A stretch of DNA of 64,000 bases, taken from Rhodococcus sp. SGAir0479. GTDB taxonomy: Bacteria > Actinomycetota > Actinomycetes > Mycobacteriales > Mycobacteriaceae. The stretch is from contig NZ_CP039432.1 of the NCBI RefSeq assembly GCF_005484805.1, positions 4,464,001 to 4,528,000 of the forward strand. Direction: 5' to 3'. The notes under the pieces were generated by a model that was not told the DNA's origin, made no database searches, and was given only the letters and a program-made list of their open reading frames with translations. Below are positions 63,443-64,000 of the stretch, piece by piece; position 1 is the stretch's first letter; each line of letters opens with the position of its first letter. The position numbers and the translations under genes were made by a program.

Positions 63443-64000
63443 GTGCAGGGCGAGCAGCGGGGATTGGCCGAGCGCCGACGTGACGCGACGCGTATGGAGA
63501 TCGCGGCGGCCGCGGCGAAGTTGTTCGCCGCCGCCGGTTTCGAGGCGACGTCCGTCGAGGACATCGCGGCCGCCGCCGGCATCTCCGTGCGCACCTTCTA
63601 CCGGCACTGTGAGGCCAAGGAGGACACGCTCACCCCGGTCCTGACCGCCGGTATCCGCGACTTCGCCGCGAACCTCGCAGCCCGCCCCGCGGCGGAATCG
63701 GCGGCGACCGCGGTCCACGAGGCCTTCGTCGAATGTCTGCGTCAGGACCGGTACTCCGACCTGGTCTCCACCCGAGAACTCTTCGTCATACTGGCGTCCG
63801 TGAGCGGGATCCGTGCCCGGTGGATGGTCGCGGCCCACGACCTCGCCGACGACATGCGCCCCCACCTCGCCGAACGGGCCGGACTCGACCCGGCCGGCAT
63901 CGAGTCGATGCTGTTGTCGCACATGGTGATCGGGGCGCTGACGGTCGCGCTCGAGTACTGGGTGACGTGCGACCCGGCCGACTCCGCAGCACCGGCCGAC
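63443..64000 (+). CDS. TetR-family transcriptional regulator, C-terminus cut by window edge
   Basis: Repressor-type regulator; 186 codons are present with no stop before the right edge. The N-terminal helix-turn-helix is typical (AKLFAAAGFEATSVEDIAAA followed by AGISVRTFYRHCEAKED). The C-terminal ligand-binding domain is mostly present and shows no recognisable ligand motif. The GTG at 63443 follows GGAGG by six bases. It is divergent from the steroid-dehydrogenase-like SDR gene and probably controls it. Confidence 0.9.
   Translation, partial: MQGEQRGLAERRRDATRMEIAAAAAKLFAAAGFEATSVEDIAAAAGISVRTFYRHCEAKEDTLTPVLTAGIRDFAANLAARPAAESAATAVHEAFVECLRQDRYSDLVSTRELFVILASVSGIRARWMVAAHDLADDMRPHLAERAGLDPAGIESMLLSHMVIGALTVALEYWVTCDPADSAAPAD

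Overview
The window looks like chromosome of a high-GC mycolic-acid actinobacterium, most likely Rhodococcus or a close Nocardiaceae relative. The evidence is the strong G/C preference at third codon positions, frequent GTG and TTG starts, many four-base start/stop overlaps, a lysC-asd pair with an internal beta-subunit start, LtrA and GAP/Sap-type membrane proteins, and a dense set of P450, Rieske, Baeyer-Villiger and acyl-CoA genes. No transposase, integrase, tRNA, rRNA or CRISPR array was seen.

Layout. (1) 1-12.4 kb: the N-terminal part of a MalT-like LuxR regulator, a cytosolic-type arylsulfatase divergent from a SulP anion transporter, a DUF6069-like membrane protein, a TRIC-like channel coupled to a ClC-like channel, a second SulP preceded by a 32-codon leader ORF, a GAP-family protein and LtrA. 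(2) 12.5-17.7 kb: housekeeping genes lysC and asd, a carboxyltransferase, a RidA protein, a TfoX-domain protein and a cold-shock protein with a long leader. (3) 17.7-20.2 kb: two possible small ORFs, an AraC regulator, a VOC protein and an NTF2-like protein.

(4) 20.5-45.7 kb is a large catabolic island. Its rightward part has a LivK-type lipoprotein, a LivH-LivM-LivG triple fusion and LivF, followed by an SMP-30 lactonase-like protein, an SDR, a P450, a ferredoxin and a ferredoxin reductase. A leftward operon (crotonase, two acyl-CoA dehydrogenases, CoA transferase, GntR regulator, esterase) faces it. Then come an SDR-VOC pair, an IclR regulator, and a rightward KshA-like Rieske oxygenase, CHMO-type BVMO, esterase remnant, two SDRs and a HAPMO-type BVMO. 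The logic is import, hydroxylation, Baeyer-Villiger ring or side-chain oxidation, lactone/ester hydrolysis, CoA activation and beta-oxidation of an alicyclic (steroid- or terpenoid-like) compound. The substrate cannot be read from the sequence.

(5) 45.7-52.5 kb: second copies of the DUF6069-like and ClC-like genes, two small secreted proteins, a Tat-type multicopper oxidase with a one-base frameshift, and an orphan FecB-like lipoprotein. (6) 52.5-64 kb: a LuxR regulator divergent from a tight gene set made of a GCS2/ATP-grasp fusion ligase, an asparagine-synthase-type amidotransferase, an S9 peptidase and an M20 hydrolase, followed by a methyltransferase. This resembles, but differs from, the N-acetylglutaminylglutamine amide (NAGGN) osmolyte pathway and is the best candidate for an undescribed system. 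The window ends with an SDR divergent from a TetR regulator that runs off the right edge.
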